From assembly GCA_037043235.1 (NCBI GenBank), contig JAWRVZ010000042.1, positions 2,137,501 to 2,201,500 on the forward strand: 64,000 bases of DNA, read 5' to 3'. The position numbers were made by a program, and so were the translations under genes. The notes under the pieces were generated by a model. That model worked only from the letters and a program-made list of their open reading frames with translations, had not been told where the DNA came from and made no database searches. Position 1 is the stretch's first letter, and each line of letters opens with the position of its first letter. Below, one piece after another: positions 1-12,415 of the stretch. Source of the DNA: Rhodeus uyekii (lineage: Eukaryota; Chordata; Actinopteri; Cypriniformes; Acheilognathidae).

Positions 1-353
1 ACACGCGTGTGCCGTGTCATTGCGTGTGCTCTCTGGTGATCATGTTGCAGAAACGCAGAGGGAATGTTTTCAGCGCGTCTGACACACAAAGGCGTCCGTG
101 TTTCTGACACAAGCAGCTCCGGCACTGCAATTTAGGAGGCGTGCAGGAAATTGCTGTGCTCGTCAACGGCGCTTTCACTGAGGGAATAGCCTTCATCATC
201 CCCGTAATTGGCAGGGTTTTTTAATTCTTATTTAAATACCTTGTTAGTAATTACCTTATAAACCATATAACGCACCAAGGGCAGTTTTGACCTGAAGAAA
301 TGGAGCTGCTTCTTCTCCTCTACTTTCTGAAATGCTTCCCTTTCTGTTTTCAG

Positions 354-3300
354 AGCAAACAACAAAATCTCCAGGATATCGTCAGAGCGGCTCAGTTCCC
401 TGGTCGCCCTGGAGACGCTGGACCTTAGCAACAACAATATTATGGAGGTTCGGGCTGGAGCTTTTCCTCCACTTCCTCTGAAAAACCTGTGAGTGCTTCT
501 TGTGCTTTGAACCGACCCTTTCCAGAACCTTGCAGGAGTCTCACGTGCAACACGGTCAATGCTAATGCTTTAATCTGGTCTTGAAAGAGCTTGAACTAGT
601 GTAAGCACTTTTAGACCAGATTGAGCTCTTTTAAAACTAGTTTAAGAACTTTTAGACTAGTTCAAGCTCTCTTAAAACTAGTGTAAGCTCTTTTAAACTA
701 GTTTAAGCTCTTTTAGGCTAGATTAAGCACTTTTAAAACTAGTTCAAGCTCATTTAGACTAGTTCAAACTCTCTTAAAACTAGTTTAAGCTCTTTTAGAC
801 TAGTTCGAGCTCTTTTAGACTAGTTCGAGCTCTTAAAACAAGTTCAAGCTCTTTTAAAACTTGATTAAGCTCTTTTAGACTAGATTAAGCACTTTTAAAA
901 CTAGTTCGAGTTCTTTTAGACTAGTTCAAGCTCTCTTAAAACTAGTGTAAGCTCTTTTAAACTATTTCGAGCTCTTTTAGACTAGTTCGAGCTCTTTTAG
1001 ACTAGTTCGAGCTCTTTTAGACTAGTTCGAGCTCTTTTAAAACTTGATTAAGCTCTTTTAGCTTGGCGTATTTTAAGCTTTTTTTAGACTTGTTTTATCT
1101 CTTTTAAACTAAGAACTTTTAGGCTAGTATGTTCTTGGACTAGTTTAAGCTTTTTTTAAGGTCTTTTTTGTTGTTTAGACTAGTTTAAACTGATTAGTTT
1201 AAGGTCTATTGAAGACTAGTCAAAAAACAGCCATAAAAGCACTTAAACGATTGACAAAAATTTGAACTTTTTTTAAGACTTTTTTTTTTTTTAGACTAAT
1301 CTTTTGTTTTTAGTCTAGTTTAAGATCTTTTTAAAGCTCTTTCAGACTAGTTTCAGCTCTTTTATAGCTGTTTAACTGATGTCTTAAAATTTTTCCACTT
1401 GTCAGGATCAACCTAAACCGCTATTAGTTCACGATTGATATAATGGAGAAATGATATATAAATTCTAATGCAGGCAAATTGCATGTTCACAAAATTACCG
1501 AAATCAAATTAGTTTTAGGCTTAAATGACTTTTTTTAGCAGTCGATCTAGAGCAGCATGACCACAAAAATGGCTGAATTTAACATTATATCGTTCACTAT
1601 TTATGCAAGATTCTGAATGACTGAGAACAGAAGTAGTTTATTATCTATTGCTAAAGCTATCAGTAAATACAGCATCTGTGAGTTGGTATTCCAGCATGTC
1701 ATGAATCTGAATCGTTTGTTTGCAGGTTGATGAATAATAACCGTATTTCCACGCTGGAGCACGGCTGCTTCAGTAACCTGTCCAGCTCGCTGCTGGTGTT
1801 AAAACTCAACAAGAACCGCCTGAGCTCCATCCCGCCCAAGATCTTCACTTTGCCCAAACTGCAGCACCTGTAAGTGTCCTCGCCCACTCACGTCTGCCTC
1901 GCGCCATCGCTCCGCCTGACCTTGACTCTTGTGATTGACAGGGAGCTGAGCAGGAACCGCGTGCGGCGCATCGAGGGCCTGACGTTCCACGGGCTGCACG
2001 ACCTGCGCTCGCTGAAGATCCAGAGGAACGGCATCACACGCCTCATGGACGGGGCTTTCTGGGGTCTGAGCAACATGGAAGTGCTGTGAGTGACTAGTTT
2101 AAGGTCTTTCAAACTAGTTTAAACACTTTTAGACTAGTTTATGATCTTGGACTAGTTTAAAGGTCTATTTTAAGCTTTATTTTGAGCTGTTTTGTTCTCT
2201 TTTACACTATAGTTTAAACTGACTTATTTAAGAGTAGGTTAAGTCTTTTAATACTAGATCAAGCTCTTTTAATACTAGATCAAGCTCTTTTAATACTAGA
2301 TCAAGCTCTTTTAAGACTAGATTAAGCTCTTTTAAGACTAGATTAAGCTCTTTTAGTACTAGTTCAAGCCCTTTTAGACTAGATCAAGCTCTTTTAAGAC
2401 TAGATTAAGCTCTTTTAAGACTAGATTAAGCTCTTTTAGTACTAGTTCAAGCCCTTTTAGACTAGTTTTGAGCAACATGGAAGTGCTGTCAGTGAAGTCC
2501 TGCACTCATGCTTTACTCCAGCGCCTCAGAGCTCAGATATGATGTGTGTCTGTGTGTGTGTGTGTGTGAGCAGACAGCTGGAGTACAATAACTTGACGGA
2601 GGTGAGTAAAGGCTGGCTCTACGGGCTCCTGAGGCTGCAGCAGCTGCATCTGTCTCACAACGCCATCAGCCGCATCAAAGCCGACGCGTGGGAGTTCTGC
2701 CAGAAACTCGCCGAGCTGTGAGTGCTGCCTCTGTCCCATCATGCCTGTGCAGGAGTCATGCCTTTGTGTGTGTGTGTGTGTGAGAGAGTTCTGTCGGCTT
2801 TCATCATTCTTCTGGATAAATCATCTATAGGCCAAAGTTATTATAGTAAACTAAAACAAAAAAGTATGAATGGCAGTAAATGGTGTCAGGGATGCTAAAG
2901 TAACTCACACACACTCAAACACACACACGCACCTGAACACTCTCTCACACACAAAAACACACACACACACACACCTGAACGCTCACACAAACACACACAC
3001 ACACCTGTGTATATACTGAAGCTAATTGCAGTGAACTTGAGTTTGACGCTGAGTGTGTTTGTGCGTGTGTGTATCGGATACAGGATATGACTTTTACTTA
3101 CAGAATAAGAACTTCTTTCGTGACGTTTGAAAGCAGTATGGAACGATGAATGTGTTGTGTGTTTGTCAGTGATGTGAACTGGAACCAGCTGACCCGTTTG
3201 GAGGAAGGCAGTTTCGTTGGACTCAGTGTCCTCGAGCAGCTCCACATCGGGAACAACCGCATCAGTTTCATAGCCGACGGAGCGTTTCGAGGCCTTACCA

Positions 3301-6300
3301 GCCTGCAAACACTGTGAGTTCACGGCAGGGATGCCGTCAACACCTTTGGTTTCAGCAGCATTATGACATGAAGGAGCTGTTATTGTAGTTTTTGTTGTCT
3401 TTTAATAAACTTAGTTGGACATCAGACTCCTCATGCCGCGAGTTTCTATTTACAATGTGTTTTTGCACCGTTGTAGCCAGTCAGAATCCACTCAAAACCC
3501 TGAAAATGGCTGAATCTACATGCTGGCTTTCTGTAGGAAAGTGAAGATATGATGTAAATGGGAGATTCATTATGCAACTTTATTGGTTATAACGGGAGTT
3601 TTGGCCCGGAACATGGTGAAAATTAGTTTGAAAGATTTAAAAACATGTTTTGCAAACACGGTGCTAAAACATGCTAACAACTTGTAAGATATACTAGTAA
3701 CGTAATTCATGGCAGTAACATGTTAAAAATCCCCGCAACGTGCCATTTCATGGTAGCAATGGACTAAAACGTTACAAACATGCCAGAAAAATGCTAAATA
3801 ACATTAGACATATGTTAAGACATGGATCAACAGCATGATAAAACAGCCCCACCCTGCATTTGTTATTGTTCCAGAAAGCCGTTTTATATGTTAGGAGCGT
3901 GGAATGTCAAATCATGTTAAGCAAATTAGCACATTGTTAGCATGCTATACCAATTATTATGTTATGATTTTTTTAACACTTTGCTAGCATGTGCTAACAC
4001 ACACACACACTCAAAAAAATGTCCTTCCTTGCTTTTGCTTTCCTCTAGTCCCTCTATTCTCCAGGCTTATGCTACTTCAGCAATGTATGTGTGAATCCTG
4101 GTATTGTTATCGCTCTTGTGACTTTTGCCTCTTCAGCTTTCTGCGTTCCTCGAGTTGTAAGTTGCTTTGGATAAAAGCATCTGCTAAATGAATAAATATA
4201 AATTTAAACTCTAACATGTTTTAGGGTGAAAGAGCACATGTCTAGCATGTTGCTAGCAGGATTTCATATGTTGCCCAGAGCATCTGGTTTGCTGCGAGCT
4301 CATTTTTAGCAAGAGTTTGCGGTCGCGGCAGCTTTACGACTGGTGTTTTCTGGGTGTGGATTTTAACACTGTGGTTCGCTCTGATTTCTCTCCCTTCAGA
4401 GATCTGAAGTGTAACGAGATCTCATGGACAATCGAGGACATGAACGGCCCTTTCTCTGCTCTGGACGACCTGCGGAAACTGTGAGTGTTTATAATGTTGT
4501 GTCGTCTCAGTATAATTATTGATGCACATCAGTATCAGTGCAGAGTCGTTCTTCTGCTCCTCAGGTTCCTCCAGGGGAATCGCATCCGATCGGTCACCAG
4601 AAAATCCTTCACAGGCCTGGACATGCTGGAGCAGCTGTGAGAGTCTCTTTCAGATCTTCATGTTTGATGAAGACGGTGTGTTCGGTTTCTAAACGTCTTC
4701 TCCATCTTCACATTACAGGGATTTGAGCAACAATGCCATCATGTCTCTGCAGGCCAATGCTTTCTCTCAGATGAAGAAGCTGACGGAGCTGTACGTATGA
4801 AACTCTGCATGTGCTCGTGAACAGTTTTCCTGCAGTGATTATTCCTGTGTCCCCCAGGCACCTGAACACGTCCAGCCTGCTGTGCGACTGCCAGCTCAAG
4901 TGGTTTTCTCCGTGGGTGGCAGAACATGCCTTCCTTCCTCTGGTGAACGCCAGCTGCGCCCATCCACATCTGCTGAAGGGCAAAAGCATCTTTGCCGTCG
5001 CCCAGGACGGGTTTGTGTGCGGTGAGTGGGCGCGCGTCACCCAGTTCACTCAGGCTTTGTGTTGGGCTCTACTGGAGTAATGAGTGTGTTCTGTTGTGCA
5101 GATGATTTCCCCAAACCCCAGATTACCGTGCAGCCCGAGACACAGTCAGCCATCAAAGGCACCAACGTGACCTTCGTCTGCTCGGCGGCCAGTTCCAGCG
5201 ACTCCCCGATGACCTTCGCCTGGAAGAAAGACAACGAGGTCCTGAACGACGCAGAGATCCATAACCAGGCTCACCTGCGGTCCCAGGCCGGAGAGGTCAG
5301 CGAGGTGACGGAGTACACCACCACACTGCAGCTGCGCCGCGTGGACTTCTCCAGCGAGGGGAGATACCAGTGCGTCATCTCCAACCATTTCGGCTCCTCG
5401 TACTCTAGCAAAGCCAAGCTGACCGTCAACAGTAAGTGTTCAGGGTCCGATCAAAAGCTCCTCAAACAGCTGGAGCAGAAATCTTAAATGGGTTGCACCT
5501 CGTTCTTCAATTTGGAAAATAGTTTAAGGTTTAAGGTTAGTTTAAGTTTCTTTGAGGCCAGTTTAAGCCCTTTGAGGCCAGTTTAAGCCCTTTGAGGCCA
5601 GTTTAAGCCCTTTGAGGCCAGTTTAAGCCCTTTGAGACCAGTTTAAGCCCTTTGAGACCAGTTTAAGCCCTTTGAGACCAGTTTAAGCCCTTTGAGACCA
5701 GTTTAAGCCTTTTCAGGCTAGTTTGATCTTGGACTCGTTTAAGCTTTTTTTATAGGTCTATTTTAAACTTTATTTTGGGCTGTTTTGTTCTCTTTTAGAC
5801 AAGTTTAAACGGGTTAATTTAGACTAGTCAAAAAGACTGAGAACTTTCCTGTGTCTCAAACAGTAGTGAGTGGCGCTTGCAACATCAAGGTTATGGGTTC
5901 GATTCCCAGGGAAAGCAAGAACTGATTAGAATGTCAGTGTGTTTCTTGAATGCAATGCAAGTCGCTTTGGATAAATGCATGAATGTAGATATAGTTTATT
6001 ATCCATTGCTAAAGCTGTCAGTAACTACATAAAAAGATGGACATCTCTAATCAAGTTTGTCCCCGCAGTGCTGCCGTACTTCACCAAAATGCCCATGGAT
6101 CTGACGATCCGCGCCGGAGCCACGGCTCGACTGGAGTGCGCCGCCAGCGGACACCCGGCCCCTCAGATCGCCTGGCAGAAAGACGGAGGCACGGACTTCC
6201 CAGCGGCCCGCGAGCGGCGCATGCACGTCATGCCCAGAGACGACGTGTTCTTCATCGTGGACGTGAAGACGGAAGACATCGGCGTGTACAGCTGCACCGC

Positions 6301-8854
6301 GCAGAACACGGCCGGATCCACCGCTGCCAACGCTACGCTCACGGTGTTGGGTCAGTCTGCGCTTCCTTCACAAACCATCACAAACACTAGTGATTAGCCA
6401 AAAAACTGAAAACAGGTCAGCAAATAATGAATCAAACTTAATGATCAACTCCCACATAAGAGCTGATTTTAAGTTGCTCATAAGGCAGTTTATATAGTAG
6501 ATTTGTAATTATTTTAGTTTGTTGTTGAAATATAAACATTTAAACGGTGGTTGTCAACTTTTCATGATGGATTTATTCAAACATACATTAAATATTCAAG
6601 AACAGATTAAGTAAAATATAATGAATATGTAATAGTTTCATATTCTTGGCTTTCCTGAAGTTTTCCTGTGTCTCAAACAGTAGAGAGTGGCACTTGCAAC
6701 ACCAAGATCATGGGTTCGATTCCCATCGAAAGCAAGAACTGATTCAAATGTCAATATATTTCTTGAATGCAATGCAAGTCTCTTTGGATAAAAGCAGATA
6801 TAAATGTAATATAGAGTTATTTTTCTAGTTGACGATTTAGTTAGTCATCGAATGGCTTTGATTGTGACATTATTGTTCTCAAGCTGTTTTACTGACGTCT
6901 TTCCCTGCCTGAGACACTGATTGATGAATGACATGATTCACGATTGATTTCAGTGTATCTGTATTTTTCATCATTCCTTCTGATGTTCATTCATGTTTAT
7001 TTCTGCTGTAACTCGTAGTAGAAAGGAACAGATGATCAGCCAACACACATTTTCTGAACAAATTTAGAGATAAAACTGACAGGATTTTGAAAGCTAATGA
7101 AAGATATTGGTTCATGAAATTGAAACATTATATTAGAAATGAGATGTTGTTCCTGAAGCACAAAGTTTATCCACAATGTGGGCAGCAAATACACTGACAG
7201 TCAAACTGTGCAGTAATAAAACCATCACTGATTTCGGCCCTCTAAACCTTTTCATAGAGTAACACCTGTTCTTTCTCCAGAAACCCCATCTTTCCTGCGC
7301 CCGCTGCTGGACCGAACGGTTGCAAGGGGCGAGACGGCGGTGCTGCAGTGTATCGCTGGCGGGAGCCCCCCCCCACGCCTCAACTGGAGCAGAGACGACA
7401 GCCCACTGCTGCTGACGGAGAGACACTTCTTCGCCGCAGGGAACCAGCTGCTGATCATCGTGGACGCGGCCGAGGGAGACGCGGGAACCTACACCTGCGA
7501 GATGTCCAACCCGCTGGGCACGGAGCGCGGGAACCTGCGTCTCGCCATCCTGCCCAACCCCAACTGTGACTCCGGGCCGGCCGGCGGCGTGGCCTTGGCA
7601 TCTCCGGAGGAGGACGGGTGGACCACAGTGGGCATCGTGATCATCGCAGTGGTGTGCTGTGTGGTGGGGACGTCTCTCGTGTGGGTGGTGATCATCTATC
7701 ACACACGCCGACGCAACGAGGACTGCAGCGTCACCAACACAGGTCAGACCCGTGTGTGTTTTACGCTGTATTTTCAGGAAAAAGGAAGTCATTTCTGGTT
7801 CAAAATATAGGAGTTTTAATGGTGTCAACATGAACATCAATAATCCTGTTTCTCTGACCAGATGAGACGAATCTTCCGCCGGACATCCCGAGCTTCCTGT
7901 CGTCTCAGGGAACGCTGGCGGAGCGTCAGGATGGGTATATCCCGTCTGAGAGCGGCAGCAGCCATCAGTACATCAGCTCCTCCATGGGGGGATTTTACAT
8001 GCCGTCCAAAGACATCAACAGTAAGACACGACCCCCCCCCCCCCCACACACACACACACACACACACTCTCTTTATACGCAGTGTAGGTGCACTGTGAAA
8101 AAATAAACATTTTACGGTGATTAAAACGACAGCTGGATTTTACGGTTTACGGATTGAACTAAGATTTCCAGTAAAGCGAATGAGACGCTGTCAGCAGGAG
8201 TCGTGTTTCTGCTCCCACAGGCCTCTGCCAGCTGGACTCAGGAAGTGAAGCCGAGCTGGAGGCGATCGACCCGCTGCTCTGCCATTACCCGGGAGCGAGA
8301 CGGAACCGCCGGTACAGCCCGGATCTGCCCGACACCTGCACAGGTGAGCACTCGACTCTCACGCATGCCTGTATCACCTGTGGATCAGCCGCTCATCCTG
8401 TCCTCCTCCTGCAGTCTGTCCGTCAGAGCAGCGGCTCGTCTGCAGCGACTCCTTCAGCAGGAACCGGGAGTTTTACTCCTGCAGCTCTGCTCTCCAACCC
8501 CTGGATCACATGATGATGCAGCTTCCTGCCGAACCGGAGGACGGTGAGCGAGGAGAAAGCGGCTGCTCCGGATCATATATGGGTCAGTCCCAGCATGCAC
8601 TGCAAACAATCAACATGCAAAAAGAAGAGTTGTGTGTGTTTGAGTATTTCATGGCTCTGAATGTCATCTCAGGAACCTTCGGGAAGGCGCTGTGGCGGCC
8701 ACAGGATCTGTGCTCTCCTAACGGAGTCGTTCTTCACCAGAATCCATACGCATCGCTTCCCGACCCGGAGCTGGATCTGTGTGAGGCGGATCCGGACGCT
8801 GGTGTGTACGAGCAGCCCTTCGACAGCAGGACGATAGAGAGCTTGGGCTCGTAG
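354..8854 (+). CDS. lrig3: LRIG3, leucine-rich repeats and immunoglobulin-like domains protein 3 (5' part missing)
   Basis: Single-pass membrane protein; the LRIG family modulates receptor tyrosine kinase and BMP signalling at the cell surface. Coding exons: 354-488, 1726-1869, 1942-2085, 2574-2717, 3170-3313, 4400-4480, 4565-4636, 4719-4790, 4858-5021, 5102-5431, 6069-6350, 7281-7742, 7862-8020, 8221-8343, 8415-8582, 8673-8854 (TAG). The first eight are LRR exons of 144, 81 or 72 bp, all splitting a Leu codon as CT|N; 4858-5021 is the cysteine-rich LRR C-cap (LLCDCQLKW). Three Ig-like domains follow (5102-5431, 6069-6350, start of 7281-7742), then a transmembrane helix (TVGIVIIAVVCCVVGTSLVW) and a cytoplasmic tail with DETNLPPDIPSFLSSQGTLA and GTFGKAL. 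The tail and the order of domains fit LRIG3 better than LRIG1 or LRIG2. About 935 codons are visible; roughly 185 N-terminal residues (signal peptide, first LRRs) lie upstream. Bases 1-353 are intron. Confidence 0.95.
577..1375. repeat. Degenerate 20-22 bp minisatellite in LRIG3 intron
   Basis: Dozens of copies of a unit close to 'AAGCTCTTTTAGACTAGTTC' (20 bp), with variants AAAACTAGTTTAAG. Copies are crispest around 780-1040 and decay on both sides. It fills most of the 1.2 kb intron between exons 354-488 and 1726-1869. Related units occur in two further introns of the same gene. Confidence 0.85.
2095..2480. repeat. Minisatellite, same family, in the next LRIG3 introns
   Basis: About fifteen copies of a 21 bp unit near 'AAGCTCTTTTAATACTAGATC', between exons 1942-2085 and 2574-2717. 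It shares the AAGCTCTTTT and ACTAG blocks with the array at 577-1375. At 2467-2490 a copy of exon end sequence 'GAGCAACATGGAAGTGCTGT' recurs, matching 2068-2087, so the array duplication carried the end of the upstream exon with it. Confidence 0.8.
4146..4200 (+). mobile_element. SINE tail fragment
   Basis: About 50 bases matching the 3' part of the SINE copies described below (TTGCTTTGGATAAAAGCATC, then CTAAATGAATAAATATAAAT). The tRNA-like head is absent. The rest of this 1.1 kb LRIG3 intron (3314-4399) is A/T-rich with no recognised gene. Confidence 0.6.
5515..5840. repeat. 20 bp minisatellite in the LRIG3 Ig-domain intron
   Basis: Nine or so near-identical copies of 'GTTTAAGCCCTTTGAGGCCA' (last ones GAGACCA) between 5540 and 5710, then decayed copies that resemble the family at 577-1375 (CTAGTTTGATCTTGGACT...). 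Located between the first and second Ig-domain exons. Confidence 0.85.
5846..5995 (+). mobile_element. tRNA-derived SINE, plus-strand copy
   Basis: Starts TTCCTGTGTCTCAAACAGTA, carries an RNA polymerase III B-box-like GGGTTCGATTCCC, then AAGCAAGAACTGATTAGAAT and the tail 'AAGTCGCTTTGGATAAATGC'. Six other copies occur in this window in both orientations (6655, 13815, 18179, 19220, 23030, 26117), so it is a dispersed family and not a tRNA gene. The tail is shared by many teleost SINEs and their partner LINEs (family knowledge). Confidence 0.85.
6655..6815 (+). mobile_element. tRNA-derived SINE, plus-strand copy
   Basis: Second intact copy in the same LRIG3 intron region, with GGGTTCGATTCCC at the B-box position and the GCAAGTCTCTTTGGATAAAA tail. 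The surrounding intron (6351-7280) shows nothing else recognised. Confidence 0.8.
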
Positions 8855-9210
8855 CGACACGATCACATGACCCTAAAACGACACACACTCTACCTCACAA
8901 AGAGCTGCGGCTGAATGTAAATGACACTTTTGTACAGAAAAACAGAATATATGCATTTTATACCAAATTATATTTTGTAAATTAATAGTGTAATTATTTT
9001 TCCTACTCTTTTTCTGTAAATGTACGGAAGGGACATAGGGATGGAAAATAGGGAAAATGTTCTTGAGGAACATAAAACCGTTTAAAAATTTCGCTCCCAT
9101 CTCATATTTTCCGTCCCTTCAGTAAATGTTCAGTGTCTGATATACGAGTTTAATGTGTGGATTCCCTCTGATCCGCGTCTGCTTATGATGTTTAATCCGC
9201 TTTGGCTTTG

Positions 9211-9216
9211 AATAAA
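9211..9216 (+). promoter_or_regulatory. Likely LRIG3 polyadenylation signal
   Basis: Canonical AATAAA about 360 bases after the LRIG3 stop codon, in otherwise A/T-rich 3' UTR sequence. It is the first AATAAA on the plus strand after the stop that is not inside a simple repeat. Confidence 0.6.
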
Positions 9217-9284
9217 GCAACCGTTTGCACAAACTAGTACATAATAAACATTCCCATGAGCTGCTACACGCGTGTGAACGCTTG

Positions 9285-9612
9285 CATGATCTTTTTCACA
9301 CACACGCACGCACTCTCTCTCTCTTTCACACACAGACACACTCTCTCTCTTTCTCTCACACACGCACACACAAAAAATAAAATTTTGTATTGCTAAACCA
9401 TTAAGAAAACATAGAAAATGGAACATGAACATGGAACATTTGGTAAAGTCTATTTGAAAGAGTGAAAATAAACTAAAATAATTATAAAATATAATTTTTA
9501 AAATTAAAGTAAATAAAATTATAATATTGAAGCTAAATAAGAACAATATATATACATGTTATACACACAAAAACCACAAGCGCTGCTGAACTGAACCTGC
9601 AGCATTATGAGT

Positions 9613-9652
<40 letters not shown>

Positions 9653-9740
9653 GACACACACACACACACACTCTCTCTCTCTCTCTCACACACACACACT
9701 CCCAGTCTCTCTCTCTCACATACACACTCTGATACTCTTG
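9285..9740. repeat. CA/CT microsatellites downstream of LRIG3
   Basis: Two clusters of (CA)n and (CT)n tracts, at about 9297-9370 and 9614-9730, separated by A/T-rich sequence. Translations here are low-complexity only. Confidence 0.85.
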
Positions 9741-11040
9741 GGATTGAGAAGCTTGTCTTTGCTCCATCATTGTTTGTGTTTCTGCTTTTGCGGATACACT
9801 AAAGGTTGATTGTAGCATCATTGAGAACTGATTCTGAATCCTCCGTGAGTTTAATGTCCATCAAGCAGGAGTTTTCCGCTCCTCAGCTCTTGGTTGGGCA
9901 ATAAACGTTGGAAGAATTGCCAGTACGTTCAGATGCTCACGTGAGACCCCAGCATCAAGAGTTCTGCACATTCTCCTGTTTTTATGCAGCAAGTATTTAA
10001 ACCTGTTAAACTCAGAAGGGCCTCGACTCGTTTGGTTTTAACTGCAGCCAACAAAGAGTTTCCTGGAAAAAGCCTGAAAACGAGAGAACAACTGGAATTC
10101 CCCAATCATTACCCCAATTTAATTCCAGCCGGTAGAATGAGACAGGAAATCAGCTATTTCTCGGACCACCAGTGGATTGTCCCTGATCCCGCGAGTCGGC
10201 CGTGACCTCAGATCTGCTCCCGGACCTGCGTTTACCTCCGTCCTGTGAGTGAGCCGAGGAATGGATTTCACATGCCTGGTCTTGTGATCTGCCAGACGCT
10301 CGATTTGTCCTGATTGCTGCCAGATGTTGGATGCAGATGTTGAGGATAACTGATGGCTGGCCAGCGGCTCCATCCCAGACGTTTAGAGTCAGGAACCAAT
10401 AGAAGCTCATTTCCACAGAATAAAATAAACGTAATGCGACTTATCTTACGATTCAGACTTTTTTCTCATAACTGCTTTTACAGCTCGCAATTCTGACTTT
10501 ATCGCAATTATTAATGGTTTACAATTTTTACTTTTTATCACAATTATGAATTTATAGCTCAAGTTTGTTTGCAACTTTTTGTGAGATAAAGAGGGGAAAA
10601 ATCTGAATCGCAAGCTTATATCTCAATTCAAACTTTATAACTTAAACTCAATTGTGACACTTTTTCCCAATCGATTACGAGTTTATATCTCACATTTAAA
10701 ACATTTTTCCTACAATTCAGTGTCTGACTTTTTTCCCCAGAATATTGAGATATACATTTGGAATTGAAGTTGCAAATACGTTTTCCCATGACGGGAAGTT
10801 TACGAATCTGGGTTTTTTTTCTGATCCTGAAGGAGGAGGATCCGACTCGGTTTCTAAAACCTGTAAGCAATCAGTCACAGATGTTGCTCCGGCTGGGAAT
10901 GCGCTGGAATCCCGTGGGATGAGTGTCCTGCCGGCACAGGTGGGAATGAGCCTGTGATCAAACACCCATCCGTTCGCATTTAATTCAGAATGACTGGTAT
11001 AAATCTGCAGTGAATCAGACGTGAAGCATCAGTGTCAGAT
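9741..11040. other. Intergenic, no gene recognised
   Basis: No splice-supported coding exon or RNA gene was found. From about 10440 to 10760 there are degenerate copies of a TTTATCTCACAATTCAGACT-like sequence, a low-order repeat. The remainder is unassigned unique-looking sequence. Confidence 0.5.
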
Positions 11041-11044
11041 TCAT

Positions 11045-12415
11045 CATACAAACGGGTTTGTCTTTCTGATGTTTGTTTCTGTATGATGTCTGTTTGTATG
11101 ATGCTTGTTTTTGTCTGTCTGATTGTTTCTGTATGATGTTTGTCTGTCAGATGCTTGTCTGTCTGTTTTTTTGTTTCAGTCTGATGTTTTTTCTGTATGT
11201 TTGTCTGTCTGTCTGATGTTTGTTTCTGGAGTTTGTTTGTCTGATGTTTGTTTCTGTCTAGAGTTTGTCTTTCTGTCTGTTTGTGTCTGTCTAATGTTTG
11301 TTTCTGTCTGGAGTTCGTTTGTCTGTCTGTCTGATGTTTGTCTGTCTGTCTGATGTTTGTTTCTGTCTGTCTGTCTATCTAATGTTTGTTTCTGTCTGGC
11401 GTTCGTTTGTCTGTCTGTCTGTCTGATGTTTGTTTCTGTCTGGAGTTTGTCTGTCTGTCTGATGTTTGTCTGTCTGATGTTTGTTTCTGTCTGGAGTTCG
11501 TTTGTCTGATGTTTGTTTCTGTCTGGAGTTCGTTTGTCTGTCTGATGTTTGTTTCTGTCTGGACTTCGTTTGTCTGTCTATCTAATGTTTGTTTCTGTCT
11601 GGAGTTTGTTTGTCTGTCTGTCTGATGTTTGTTTCTGTCTGTCTGTCTATCTAATGTTTGTTTCTGTCTGAAGTTTGTTTGTCTGTCTGTCTGATGTTTG
11701 TCTGTCTGATGTTTGTTTCTGTCTGGAGTTCGTTTGTCTGTCTGATGTTTGTTTCTGTCTGGAGTTCGTTTGTCTGTCTGATGTTTGTTTCTGTCTGGAC
11801 TTCGTTTGTCTGTCTATCTAATGTTTGTTTCTGTCTGGAGTTCGTTTGTCTGTCTGTCTGTCTGATGTTTGTTTCTGTCTGGAGTTTGTTTGTCTGTCTG
11901 TCTGTCTGATGTTTGTTTCTGTCTGTCTGTCTATCTAATGTTTGTTTCTGTCTGAAGTTTGTTTGTCTGTCTGTCTGATGTTTGTCTGTCTGGAGTTTGT
12001 TTGTCTGTCTGTCTGATGTTTGTTTCTGTCTGTCTGTCTATATAATGTTTGTTTCTGTCTGGAGTTTGTTTGTCTGTCTGATGTTTGTCTGTCTGTCTGT
12101 CTGATGTTTGTCTGTCTGGAGTTTGTTTGTCTGTCTGATGTTTGTCTGTCTGTCTGTCTGATGTTTGTCTGTCTGGAGTTTGTTTGTCTGTCTGTCTGAT
12201 GTTTGTTTCTGTCTGTCTGTCTATATAATGTTTGTTTCTGTCTGGAGTTTGTTTGTCTGTCTGATGTTTGTCTGTCTGTCTGTCTGATGTTTGTTTCTGT
12301 CTGGAGTTCGTTTGTCTGTCTGATGTTTGTCTGTCTGTCTGTCTGATGTTTGTCTGTCTGGAGTTTGTTTGTCTGTCTGTCTGATGTTTGTTTCTGTCTG
12401 TCTGATGTTTGTCTG
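11045..12415. repeat. GTCTGTCTGATGTTTGTTTC minisatellite array
   Basis: About 1.35 kb of tetranucleotide-based sequence: TGTC/TGTT runs interrupted by GATGTTTGTTTCTGTCTGGA and GGAGTTCGTTTGTCTG blocks, so units of roughly 30-45 bp recur. Long open frames exist on both strands (for example RQTSDRQTDKHQTDKQT on minus), but these follow from repeat periodicity and are not genes. Confidence 0.9.
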
